Assembly (NCBI GenBank): GCA_029721515.1
Contig: CM056556.1
Location: 6,324,501-6,388,500 of the forward strand
Length of the DNA: 64,000 nt
Direction of reading: 5' to 3'
Source of the DNA: Synanceia verrucosa
Lineage: Eukaryota > Chordata > Actinopteri > Perciformes > Synanceiidae
The number at the start of each line of letters is the position of its first letter. Positions within the stretch are counted from its first letter, which is position 1. Positions 39,292 through 52,527 of the stretch are shown here, one piece after another. The notes beneath the pieces were generated by a model. That model was given only the letters and a program-made list of their open reading frames with translations. It was not told where the DNA came from and searched no databases. Position numbers and translations under genes: made by a program.

Positions 39292-42200
39292 GTGAGTGTG
39301 GGGGCTTTCTTTCAGGGATTGTTTGAATGTGTCCTTGTCTGTTTGAATGTCAACATGGGGAAGTTTCTCTGAAGTCAGCCCATCTGAGCCTGAATATAAA
39401 GTAGCTATTATTATGAATTACTGCGAGCTTGTATGTGTATCAGTGTTGGCAGAGAAACAAGTTAAATCTTGTGTTATGTCTTTGGGGAAGCTGAGCTGTG
39501 TAATTACATGTACCTGTTGACACTAGACCTGCCACCCGAGTTCTGTATGAACAAAAGGACTAAAACCTGTTTGGGTCAAACTAGACTTTTTCTGCACTTG
39601 TGTTTTTTTTTCACTTTTTTTGTTTTTCTGTGCATGTTTTTTTCTATATTGGAACTATGAGACAAGTGCAGGCCATGTATTGCCCATGTGTCCCGTCACA
39701 CAGACTGCTCCTTTTACTGCTGTTAAGTTTACAAATTCATTTATGAAGCTGGGCATGAGCAGAGTTCAGCTCACTCGCTGCATGCTCCCACCTCATTTGT
39801 TAACGTGCTACACATCTCAAATGCCAACGCTAATGCTCCAAGTCTCTCTAAGCCTCTTTAAACATGAACTCATCGTTATGCATGGCCAGCGTCTTACTTA
39901 ACATTTGCCAGCATGGTATGTGTCAGATAGTGGAACTTGGAGCTCATTAGCAGGCTGTGTTTGTCATCCAATCGGGGCCATCGATTGGAAACCCCTCACC
40001 CTCCCTTCGGGAGGTGATTATTTTCATTGCTGACTGACTGTGGGACTTACACAGTTATAACTCATGAGCGAGAGGTAAAGTCATGAGAGTAAATGTTGTT
40101 AGGGGAAAGAACCAAATGCACACATTTGACGTGAATATAATTGCTTTGACTTGGCTCCCATTCATTTATTTTAGTTCCAGTAATCCTATTATGTACCTGC
40201 GCTTGGTAATTCTTTTTAAAATCCATTAGATGTTTGTTCATTTAACTGTGACAGGTGCTAATGCTGACCCTGCATACCACACGCTCTTTGAGAAACCAGT
40301 CTTCTTAAGTATATTTTTTACCTGAAAGCATTGCTTCAGTTACTTGATGGACAGAGTCGAGAAGTGGCGTTAAATGCCCCTTCTCTTTGAAGCACTGAGG
40401 ATATTATTCCTAAAGCAACTATCAGATGGCAGGATAATGACGTGGCTGCCGGCAGTCTGAACATATTATAAAACTTTCAGCTTTCTTCCTGGGCCTGGGT
40501 TTGGTTAGCACTTCTTTTCTCTCTCCTTCCCTTTGTGCCCCCCATCTGCTTTAATATTTCTTATTTTCTATCACATGAATGAGCCTCTTCAGGATGGAGA
40601 GAGCAGTGTGTCCTCTGAGAGTTGCCGTGCCTTGTTCTGCGCAATGATATTTTTACTGCTCTTTCACTGCTCGAATACACAGACTCTCCTCTTTTTTCAA
40701 GAATGGACTGTCTGTCTGTCTGTGTACCTGTCAGTGTGTCGGTCTGTCACTCAGCTCGCATAGCAGGCAAAGTCCACCCATGCGCACCGAGATGTCTCCT
40801 GGGATTCTTGATGGGAATTTTCAAAGTCATTCCTCATGCTGCGAACAGACTTAATTTCTCAGCGTCCTTATCAGGAGTGGTTCCCAACTCCTGCAGATGC
40901 TCTCACTGCCTGGGGTAATTGGAAACGCTATGACAGCATGCCAGCGAAATAATATGTTCACATTTGGGGTTGTGATTATTTTTGAGCCACTTTCTACCTC
41001 TCTGTCTGTCTCTCTCTTTCTCACGTGTTGCTTCGTCGACCACTCTTTGCTCCCTCCTGTTCTTTCCGTGCATCCTTCCCCCTGCCTGTGCAATGTGACG
41101 GAAGGTAGTGCTGTGCTCTGCTCATGTCGGATCCATTAGGGATGAAAGCACACTGCAGTGATAAAAGATTGATCTCAGTCCTCCTTGCATCACATTCACA
41201 TCCCTCACACCCGACTCACTCATCCTCCCTCACACCCCTATTTCCAATCCAAAGTCAACCCAGTTTTCAATTTATCAAATCATCCGTACTCCTCTAAATA
41301 TGTAATTCTCGCCAAGTTTACCATGGCAGACTTTTCCCACATGATTTTGTAAAGGGGAACATTGTACTGTTCTTGTGCAGGATGCTGTACTCAGCCTGTT
41401 GTACAACGTTACACATTTTCCCTGATGCAAAGCAAATATCTTGCTTCTTATGAGATTTTTCTGGACAGTGTGTTTTTCAAGAAACAGGACTGTTCCTCCT
41501 TCCCTCTCCAGGTGTTTTTTTTTTTTTGTACCACGAAGGGCATTATGCACTTGGCAAGCAGCAGAACCTGGTAAGACCCTGGCATCCAGCCCAGCATAAA
41601 CTTCACCTGTTGTATCCGAGGAGGTAAAGACAAACACAACAGACCTGTAGTTTGTCAGCTGGGAGGCTATAATTACTGAGAGGAAGGAGGGGATTTGGAG
41701 AAGGAATTTCACTGCGGCTCTGCTTTTAGGTCTTTGAACATTTCAAGAGTGTGTGTTGTAAAACTGCAGAAATTTCTGGACCAATGGCAAACGAGGAGAA
41801 GTCTTTCTGATCCCAGCTGGAGGTTTGAGAAGCACAACCTTAAGGGAATGGTTCGTTGCTCATTTTTGTCTTCAGTCAACCTTTTTAGGGAATGTTCTAG
41901 GCCATTGAATGGCATACTACACATCCTTTGCCCGAGTCTCTCTTCATTCATCCAACATGTTCAGGTCAGAGGTTAGATTAAACCACCTACAGAGCTTAGT
42001 CTGCCTAAGGAAGTGTTCCCAAGTGAGTTCAGCTGACTGTTAAGTTCACCTGAGCGAATGCTGTCATGTTCTGTCAGTTTGAACTTTCCATAGCCTTCAT
42101 GGGTGTTTGCTCTGTCACGTCATCAAACCCACAGCTTCACGTTTCCTCTTCTTTTGCAACAGCTTGAAACCTCCGGCAGGTTATAGTTGCTGGGGTTATG

Positions 42201-42308
42201 GACGTCTGTGTCTGTTTGTCTCTCTCTGTCCATGGCTCTCAATTCTACTGTGTGGAGTGATTGGAGGGCGGGTAAACATCTCTGCCAGCCCCCTGGGATA
42301 GTCATGTG

Positions 42309-42312
<4 letters not shown>

Positions 42313-42380
<68 letters not shown>
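42313..42380. repeat. (TG)34 microsatellite
   Basis: Perfect 68-base TG run, the longest simple repeat in the window. Confidence 0.97.
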
Positions 42381-42382
<2 letters not shown>

Positions 42383-42465
42383 GCTGAGCAGCAGGTTGCT
42401 CCCTTGCTCAACCAGCCATGCCGTGTTGACTCTCGGCACACAGAACTCTCTTGGCAGTAAATAAC

Positions 42466-42678
42466 ATGGCGCCTCAGCCGAGGGCCCCGGACAGGGGCCA
42501 GGAGGGGGGTCAAGACACCCGCAAGAAAGAGAAAATGTCTGCCTCTGGCATAGGAGATGCTAAATCAACAGACATGAGAGGAGAGAGGCAGGTGGATTTG
42601 ACAGACTCATCCCTCAAGCTGGAAGGCTTGACGTTAGACCTGTCACTGAATTTAGATGTGTTTGATCAAGCACATTAG
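42466..42678 (+). CDS. Small open reading frame, doubtful
   Basis: ATG in good context (AACATGG) opens 70 codons starting MAPQPRAPDRGQEGGQDTRK and ending DLSLNLDVFDQAH before TAG. It is hydrophilic in the first half and Leu/Asp-rich in the second, with no recognised domain. It starts 86 bases after the long TG repeat. No splice or poly(A) signals support it; it is listed only because its composition is unlike the chance frames nearby. Confidence 0.15.
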   Translation: MAPQPRAPDRGQEGGQDTRKKEKMSASGIGDAKSTDMRGERQVDLTDSSLKLEGLTLDLSLNLDVFDQAH

Positions 42679-45600
42679 AAGCAAAACAAGCAGATGGGTA
42701 GATGGCAGCCACGGCTGCACAAACGCATGTCGGTGAGCAGAATAAATATTTTACATATTTATTTAACAAAAGATTATGGTACAAATGTGCTTAATATTAA
42801 AGCGATCACACTGCTTTGTTCTGAACACAAATGGAGGCACCCAGAAAAAGTTTTTATCAAGTTACCGAAGATCAGCAACGTTAGGTGAATCTGTCACACA
42901 AGCTGTATGTGTACAGCTTCATTTCATCAGCTCTTTAGTGTGTACAAGTGATATACCCAAAACTGTCTTTCACAGGTGACTCTGTGCTACCAAATGTGCG
43001 TATGAGTATATATGTCGGACTACCATGCTTCCCGCAACCTGGTGACAGAGACGAAAGATGAATTTATAAGAAAAAAGATGAGAGTAAAAGCCGGAACTGA
43101 ACATGAACTTCTCCATGTTTTATCCAGATAATGCGATAAGCTTTGTGAGACAGGTCCTTCATCAAAGTCGTCAGTAATCATCTCTGTGAACACAACGCTG
43201 AAATGCTCTCATTTTGACGTATTTCAGACTTGGTGTTTGTGTCTGTCTGCCTGCTGTTGAATACTCCAACTTTAACGAACACTCGTCTTTGTGCAGTTTT
43301 GACCAGCCTCCCCTTCATCACTCCCCTCCTCCTCCTCCTCCTTCTCCTCCTCTCTCTCTTTGTCGTTCCCTAGGGGAAACCGACTTAACTCTCTAAACTC
43401 AACAACAGCGGCAGCGTTGTCCTTATTAAGCAGAGTGTGTGCATGTGTATCCATGCCAAAGATGCTAGAGAGCTTGAGTCATGGGGTGAAAGGCAGCGTT
43501 CTATAAGTGAAGGGTCACCTCACATAGATATACCATCTTGGTCCTGAATGTGCTCCTATACTGGGAATCGGTCATAAATCTGCACCCTGCCCTCCTACCT
43601 TTTCCTTACTCATCTGGACAGCCCACATCCTCCCCCCCCACAGCTCTGATAGGCGTGATCGTTGCTCTTCTTCAGAGTAATGACAGGGAGAGAGAGTCGT
43701 GTGTGACACCTCCCCATCAGACTATAAATCAGGCTTATTGAGAGGCCTGACCTAAACTTTATGAGCCACATGCAACACAAACAGATACCACCCTTTTCTC
43801 TCTGTGTATTTTAAATGAGTGTTTTCAGGGCTGGGTATCAATCCATGGTGTTGACATGCATGTCATATTTCATATCAAATATGAATTAAATAAATTTCCA
43901 TATTAGAGCTGCACTCTGCTTGACCACTTTTTGTAATCATCTCCTCATTCCTCCTTATACTCTTTTTTCCTTCCACGTTGAGAGTTGCATTAACTAACCG
44001 CTTATCTCCGCTTCAGTCTCTGTTGTAACAAAATTTACCAATAGGTACCTATGAATAATGGGACTTCAAAAGTCAGGGAAGTGCTTCATAATACAAAAGC
44101 CTTATTATTAACTGTAATCAAAACATTGTTCATAGTTGGATGACACATTGTACATTCCTTAGTACTTGTCTGTTCAAACCCCCCTAGTATAAACCTTATC
44201 TGAGCACACACACAATAGCATTTTTGTGGAATGAATCTCCCTTCCAGTAAGAAAAAAGACAACATCTTATCAGCCTGTAGCAGGATTTTCCACATGGTGA
44301 TAGGTTACCTGAAGGTCTAACACACACACTCACACCGGCTCTCCATGCCTGTGTTTACCTGTATCCCTCTCTCAGAGGGCTGTGTTTGAACTCCCTAGGT
44401 AAATATTGGGAACACAGAGAGTTTCACATGTTTTTTTTTGCAGTGGAGTAACATATTAATCTGCACAGCCTGTGGTTTTCTCTGAAAACTTTCCTGGCTG
44501 TTGTTCAAAGAATGTCACAGTGAGGAAGGATGGCTTTCAGTTTCAGAGTTGAATCGAAGCAGTGAATGGATTGCATTAGACATAGTAGTAGATCACAAAC
44601 TACCCGTGTAATGTCTGTGCCCTGACTGACATCTTGGGAGAAATTCTTCACTTTCATCTGTGAAAACATTCATGCAAATGGCTCTGTGTTTTGTTTCTGT
44701 TGGAGTCATATGTTTTTGTTGTAACGTTACCAACTCTGCACAAGAATGTACTCTTGCTCTTTCAGGAATTGATAGGTGCCTCACCTAAGACTGCACATAA
44801 GTCTGGTGTATCACTGTAGCACATGCTGTGACAGACTGAGCTGTGTGTAGATGGTGACGGGTTGTGGCTTTGACTTGTAGCCATTTTCTGTGCAACAACA
44901 CATAGCTGTTTGTTTCCTCATGCATGCCAAAGGCAATACTCCATTCAGTTCAGATAAGGACTAGCAAGTGTATATTGCATCATGGATTGCATGGAATTTA
45001 AGTATGATGAAACACCAGTATGTGACAAAATAGCATTCCTTCAATAACTCAACAATCACAGGAGTTTCCTCTGTGTCACTTAATTGAACCCCTGGCATTT
45101 CTTGTGCATAATTTGAGACCTTTGTTTTGTGCTTCAGGAATGTAAGATGGCAAAAAAGGAACAAAAAAACTTGAATAATTGATATGAGCAGACATGGAAG
45201 AGACCTTTAAATTACTAATGAATTTAGCTTCAGCCCTGTGACACAGCAGGCCATGGCTATCCTGACTCCTCAGTAATGGCCACATGTGCACCTGAAGAAA
45301 ACTGCAATATAAACAGTGTGCATTGGTAGTTTTAAAGCTACAGTTTCTGCTCTGGTACAGTGTAAATTGCATCCTTTTAAAGGAATGGGTTTAGTTTTAG
45401 AGTCACGTTAATTTAGTCCCAAATGAAGCATCTTAAATTTGAGTCAGTCTGTCTGCCGACTATCTGTGTAACATGTACTTTTAAGAAGGGTCTGTCTGTC
45501 TGTACGTATGTACAGTACTGTAAATGCACATGTAGTGTGTGTGTGTTCTCTGAGTGTGTGTGTGCTGTGTGCATATGAGTTTGGCTGGGAACAGAGTGAT

Positions 45601-48600
45601 GTCCTCCTTCCCTTGCAAGCACTGCTGAGTCAGGTCGGGAGTATATAATTACACATGGGTGCCCATCAGCAGTCTGAGAGCCTTCTTCCCCAGCTCAGCC
45701 CAACAATACGAACTCCTGTACGACTCGCAGGGCTCAGCCTGCAGGCAGTGAACCACTCATCTTGAGCCCATCTCTTGGTGGAGGCCAGCTCTGCCTGGAC
45801 TTCCACAGGCTGTGTGCAATCCTGCGTTATCATTCTCACCATTAGCTGCTGGCTCTATGGGTGGATCATGAGTCAGCATAAACAAATTCCTGGTCTCTAA
45901 TGTACTGGCCTCTGCTCGGTTCCATGGCTTGAAGCAGGCAAATGAATGATGGCAGCCAAACAGGTATGAGTAAGCATTTCAGATGAATAATGCAGTAGTA
46001 TTTTATTGTGGCCGGGCTGTGTAAACTATTTTGACCACGTGCTCATGGGAGTGTTCTTCATTTCTTTTCAGTGAAATTCTTCTAGGGTCTCTTTTATATT
46101 TTCAAAATTAGAATAAAACCTACTTTTTCAAGACTTTGAATTAAATAAAGATTCTTTCTCTCACACACTCTCCATTCCCTTCTCTTGTGGTTTGGGCTGG
46201 GTCACCATCTGTCTGTGTGAGCGCTGCTGGTGATTCATGATGACTGGGTTTTCACACTAAGTGCTGTTTTACACAGTGTGACTGCAGTGATAGTGACAGC
46301 CACAGGTGAGGGCCAGACTCTGAATGGCCATGTCGAGGCCCGCTTCACATCAACTGGAGTAGTCGACCTCAACCTTTAACCCCCCCCTTAGTCATCGCTG
46401 ACATGCTCCGTGATTACACAGCTTGTGTGTTCAGTGACTGCACATGAACATTTTTGCAACTATGAAACACTGCTGCCTATGTTTGCCCTTGATTCAGAGG
46501 CAAAGGCATCCCTTGTATTAATGAACCACTGATCCACTGTCATTGAGATTTCACACTTGGATGAGCCAATCACAATAATGGAGAAGGCTGCAGTGACAGA
46601 TCCCCGTATAAAATTACGATGACTAAAGCTTATTAGTGCTGTTTCTGTCATTAGCATGTCAGTAGTGGGGAGACAGGCGGACGGGGGGATGTTTTCATAA
46701 AGTTGATCGGTCACAAGCTTTTGGATTTTTGTTCCAAGAAATATTTGCCAAAACAAATGTGCTGTGAGAAAAATTGCATTATTTATTAGGTGCATTGATG
46801 CTTCCGTGGAAGCTCCGTTAGCAGGAAACCAGGCAACCGTTGAGTCTAATTAACAAGCAGTGTGTGGAGAGCCTGCTGCAGCCTGGCCCTCTGCTGTGAG
46901 GAAGAAGAAGCAACTCAGTCACTGTCATCGTAAAATACGCAGCAGGTGAACACACATGTAAACACTAATGGCTGCGCACAAATTCAATGTTAACTTGGCA
47001 GCTTAATCAAAAGCACACATGTCCCACTTTTCATTTCACAAACCACAAAGTGAACAGGCTGCTGTTTGATGTTTTGTTAAACAGACAAACTAAATCACCC
47101 TGCTGTGCCTTTATTATTTTTCCAACATTTTACTGCCTTTTCAAACCATAAAAACAAACTATCTCCTGCGTGAGAGGTATGTCTACATTAAAAAGTTATT
47201 GCGTTGTAATGTCGCCCAATAGGAGTTCTCAGATCTTGGATCTGGTTTCCTTGTGTACCCAGTGGACCACTCCCTGCTCTCTGACCTCAGCCACTGGAGC
47301 CCTGCTGATGCCGAGAATTTAGAAAGCGTTGTTTTCTTCATGGCAGATTTGGAAGAAGATCTGCCATGTAGACAGTGGTTATTTTGGAGATCATGAGCAG
47401 TTAAAGACATAAAGGCTATGCTAGGCCTGTCTGTGTTATTATGTAATGTAAAGCACCCCTCCAAAATATCTGCTTTTTGCCTGAGGACTAAGATGATCCT
47501 AGCTTGTGCAGCCGTCAATCCTTGAAGCATCTTTTTACTTTTAGGGAAAAAAAAAAACTTAAAATGAGATGTTTTAGAGTCTCACCAATATTTTGTGAAA
47601 TATGAACACACACACACATAACTAATTGACAATCCTACAGAGCCTCGTTCATTAAAGTGCTCTGTAGCGAAGTTTTCCAGAGCCTTGGGGCTGTGAGTGC
47701 AGAAGCTTGCTCATTGTAAATAATGATGATGATGTTTTTTTTCACCCAGTTGGTTGCCTCCAGCACCACCTGGATACTTTGGTCCAAATATGAGCAGTCA
47801 CAGGCAATGATAGATCTCTGAGGCAGATGAGTTGTTTCTATGCATTTTGAAATGATAAAAGTCAGTTTAAACTCCTGCAAGGTATAGTATGATTGCAATT
47901 ACTGTGTTTGCGTGGAGTATGTATAGCACACTTGTTGTCTAACTGTTTCAGCGGGTATTAGGCATTTCTTTTCCTTTTTTCTTTGCCGCTGTGTAATGAA
48001 GCAGTGTCTGAGAATCCACAGAGTACCAGTTCTAATTGCTCAAGCAAAAGATAATTTTCTGCCATTGTGAATAATTGTGCCATGTTCAATTAAGGTTGAG
48101 TCGTGCACTTTTCTGTTTGTTTTCGGTGCCGTCTCTCTTTGAGTGCACACAGTACGCTGTGCTCTCTCTGTAGACCGAAACGATGGCAAAGAACGGGTGA
48201 GGAGGAATAAAGAATGCAAAACGGGAAGCGAGGGAGGACAAAAGAAAGTATCTGTCCTCCCTTTCTATGAGTTTTATCTGTGCTACCATGTGGACACAGC
48301 AGAATGGCAGTAAAAGCTGGCGTGGCATGGCAGATGACCCAGTGCTGCCAGTGGCCACAAAAGAGGCAACGCACTGTCTGTTGAGTGGGGATCCAGGACA
48401 ACAATAGTGTCTCTGCAGTGCAGATGAGACCAGGCTGCTCAGTGCCAGCCTGTTACTGGCTCTTTGAGTGTTTGTGTGTCTGCCAACCTGGACCGGAGTG
48501 GCACAGAGGACGCAACCTCTCCCCAGCACTGTTCATTGTCCTCCAGCAACGATGTCTAATCTGTTACGTACACTTTAACCAGCCTGGGCCAGGGTCTTAG

Positions 48601-51600
48601 TCTCTCTGTTGATACTGATAGGGATAACTGTTTGCCCACATTTGTTGTATTTCTGTCAGCTAGTGGTTCAGATCCGAAGCAGTGCGTGATCTACACTCTG
48701 CCCTTTACTCCTGCCATTGTTCCCTGGACCTCTGCCGCTGCAGAGATAGCACAGTAATTACTAGAGCCACATCTCATCAAGATAGACCAAAAAGGCACCT
48801 AGCAGTTACAGGCTTCTACATGAACACTAGCATACCCAACCTTTGACCGCTGCACAAGCATCAAGAGTCCTGTACTTTCCATGCTCACACACACACGCAG
48901 TATATTACACACCCAGTAAGCATACTGTTCATGTAGCCTAAGGGTGTTGAGAAGCTTTGTGAGTACTTCTGCTTCCATTTCTCATGTATTAGTGTTATTA
49001 TTTTTGGCGATTGGGTGTCTTCAGGACACTTCTCTTTGGGCAGCTCATCCAAAAAAGGCCCTTCAATTCGCAGCCCGACGTCGTTGCTCTCCCAGGATGG
49101 CACAGGGACGAGCTGAATCACGCCCAGGGCTGTGACGCTAACCACTGCTGCCTTGAGTCGAATCCAACGGGGAGCCGGGAGGCTGTTATTGAAGAGAGAC
49201 AGACCAAAGGAACAGACAGGGTGATGAAAGACGCGAAGCGGGTTAGCTGGATGGGTGAGCGATGATGAGAGGGGAGAGGAGGGAATGGCACATGGCTCCA
49301 ATCACTGTTCTTTTCTCTACCACTCTTTATCTGTCTATCTGTCAGACACACACCCACATTTATTCTCTGCTTTCTCATTTGCTCACTGTCTGTCTCCTTT
49401 TCTCTCCTTTTCATCATACACTATGGCCAGTCTCTATCTTATTTATTAAATTTAAGCTGCTCGAGTGGCTTTTTTTATGCGTGGATGTGCTTGTGTCTGA
49501 GTTAGACTTTTGATTGCCTCAGTTTTGCAGATTATTTTAATTTTAAGTTTCATTTCTTCCTCTGAGAAAATGTGTGGCATGCCAGAGCTTTGAGTTTCAA
49601 CTGAAACTGTCCTGTGTTGTTTTGGAAGGGAGGGGTTCGGGTGAAAGTAGAGGTGGGAGTTGGTGGGATGTTTTTCTGTTTTTCAGGGTGATCTGAGGTT
49701 GACGGGTGGGGTGTGAAAGTCTGAGTGTTGTCATATGGATAAATTTATGCTTTCAGGATAACTTTAGTTGGATGGATGTGTGCGTTTGTATTTTTCATGT
49801 TGACCATTCTTCTTGGTGATTTGGCTTCTGCAGTGTTTTGGACATTATTTCAGTTCCTATCAGTGTTCTTCAGAGCCTTTTTGAATGGTGTGCCTTGCGA
49901 TTCTTTGTTTCTTTTTTTTCCTCTTTTTTCTTTTCTTACTTTTTATGACAGGCAATTTATCATTTTAAGTCAAACACTCTGTGGCTCCAGCTTCTCAAAT
50001 GTGATGATTTGCAGCTTTTCTATATTCTTCTTGTTTGTAAATTTAATATTTTAGAATTTGAACTGCTGATCTGACAAAATAAGCACTTTGCATATGCAAA
50101 CATTAGCTTGGGCTGTGGAAAATGTGCCCATAGTGGGTATTCAAATTATTTTCTGACATTTGATATACAAAATGATCAATATATTATTGAAGAAACAACA
50201 ATCAGCTGTTGCATCCCCATTCTTGTGAAGACCAATAATTAAATGTTGAGCTTTTTGTTAGTTCACATACATAAATAACTACTAGCGTCTCACTTTTGTG
50301 GCCGTTAGTATAGTTTGTGCTTCGTGATTCAAACACTACATGTAACAATCAGTGTAATGGTACCTCTCTCCTCCATCTGTATATCAGTGAGAACTGACAC
50401 AGGACTCCGGAGCTGTGCTGTGATAAGGAGCTGGGTTAGCAGGCGGATGTCTGGTTTTCAGTGTTGTTGTGCCTGTGACAAAGAAAATAGACAGCAACCT
50501 GAGACTCTCAGGCCTGTTTGTTTCCTGTTAGTGCAGATTATCACATTTCAGCAGCCAGGAGGGATGAGAACTAAGCCTCATGGGATGGTGACATTCTTAG
50601 CTGGGAGATGTTCGTGTTCTGATTTAACGAGGTTGTTACAGTCCGTAGAAATCTGTGGGTCATGTGAATTAAATCAAATTCAGTCAGGTATAGGACCTAA
50701 TATCCCTGCATATGCAGGCATGTATTTTCTCACAGTTTACTGTGAGGTATAAAGGAGAAGAGTAAAGTTCGGTTGCTCTGGTCTGTATGGTATGAGCATG
50801 ATGGTAGGGAAAATGTTAAAATGGTTCAAATGTTTCTCGCTGTTCACAAAAAAAAAGGCTCACAGCTGAAGTAAATTATTGTCTACTGACTCAACCTGTT
50901 CTAATTATGTATTGCAACACAGCACACTCTGCGCCCTCTCAAAGAAACGCATCAGCTGTGTTGAAATGTCCTCTGTTTGATTTTGGTAAGCACTCCCCTC
51001 TTCATATCAACTTTCTCTCCAGATGAAATCACCGCTCCCACATAGCTCAAAAAGAATTTCTAACCACATGCGATCATCCGTGTCGATCTCCCGCTTGCTT
51101 CCTGTGATCTCAATCGGTGGGTTCAGTCTCTGAGCCACGCCGCCGCTCCCTCCTGTATGTGCTGTCATGTTGGGCTGTGCTGTGTGATGTTGTTGCCACA
51201 TCAGATGGGCTGTTGCTCCCCAGCAGAGTTTTGTGTTTGGCGTCTAAACAGTGGAGAAGTAATGGTGCTGAGGGGCAGCCAGGTCAGAGGCAGAGGAGGG
51301 GCTGGGCTGAGTTTGAGCTTTTTTGTTAAGGAAAGCAGGAATTCATCCGGCTGGCAGATGAAGTCAGTGCATTCCTCCAAAGCAGCTCCCTATAGGCAGC
51401 CAGTGGAGCAAAGCCAGGCTCTGAATGAGGGGCAAGATAATGGTGGGGCTCAGTATTAAGCGCCTCCCATTGAGAACCAGAGAGACAGACAGAAAGAGAA
51501 CACCATCTGTCTGACTCTGGGTGAAGAGTTGTGTCTTACCCACCTAGGCTACAAAGTTTCTCTTACATTGCCAACTTCCATAGATAATCCCACCAACGCC

Positions 51601-52432
51601 CGAGGCGTTTCACTTTTTATGAGCACTGCGGTATTTTATTACCTTGTTTTGATGCTTAGCTGTAAAAGTACAGACAGACAGACAGTCGGAGAACTGAACA
51701 CAGCAATATTCATTTAGGTTAAACCTGCTGCTCTGTTGCCTTTTAGGCAACCTGCTGATCCGCTCCATAAAGTCTGACGAGACCCAGTTCTGGTCCTGCT
51801 GAGGGGGATCAAACTGAGACACACACACACACACTTGTTCTATCTCTCCTGTCATGTTTCTATGTATTTCTACCCTCTCCCAAACATAGACACACTTGAG
51901 TTGCTCCACTTTCCCCGTCCGTTCCCCTCGGCAGTAAGCTATCATGACGGCTTTGAAGGAGGGCAGCAGAGCGTTTAATTGGGTTACAGATTGGCATTTA
52001 TGCTTCCAGGTCCACCAGATACTGCTGGGGCTCCTAACTAACCACTAGGAACTTAACAAAAATGCTACACTGCTCTTCTTTTTGACTGCTGGTCTTGAAA
52101 TTTACAATTCAATCATACTCTCACTCAGCACAGTACATTATTGACGTCAGCACTGTTTGGCGTGGAAACTGGTATTTCAACAAAATGACTAACAAGTGGG
52201 GGTGCTGTGTATATATGACAATTGGCTCTGTGTTTATGTTAGCAACAAGTTATGTCACATGTTGGGGTAAGATTACATCATGATCAGCGTGGTGGTTATT
52301 TATTTATCATTCAAGAGCTTTTTTCACAAAAGTCAGTGTTCATGACTGGAAAATTTGATTTCTGGTTTCATCGTCAATCATATCAAAACATATCAATCAT
52401 ATCTAACATATCACTCTCTTGTTGTTTTTCAG

Positions 52433-52527
52433 AATCGGTGCCATGCGGTGTTGAGTCGAGTCAATCCAAGCCAAGTGATCTATTTCAAACACCATCTTAC
52501 CCTTCACCCTGTCCCGCCTGGTCCCAG
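52433..52527 (+). other. rassf7: RASSF7 5' UTR part of the first coding exon
   Basis: The acceptor TTGTTGTTTTTCAG ends at 52432. The 95 bases to the ATG at 52528 hold one short upstream frame (ATG at 52442, stop after three codons). The main frame is open back through this exon, but no in-frame ATG precedes 52528, which has good context (CAGATGG) and matches the family start MELKVWVDG. Confidence 0.75.

Larger units (their letters stand above)
27835..52432. other. Inferred RASSF7 first intron, 24.6 kb
   Basis: Apart from features listed separately (island 28974-29246, microsatellites, candidate leader or cassette exons at 32280-32393 and 38880-39291, a retroposon at 35598-35926, regulatory motifs), this stretch contains no gene that I can support. 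Scattered open frames of 60-170 codons on both strands lack domains and mostly mirror each other, so they are treated as chance. Pyrimidine-rich tracts lie at 43319-43360 and 49900-49945. Confidence 0.5.
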
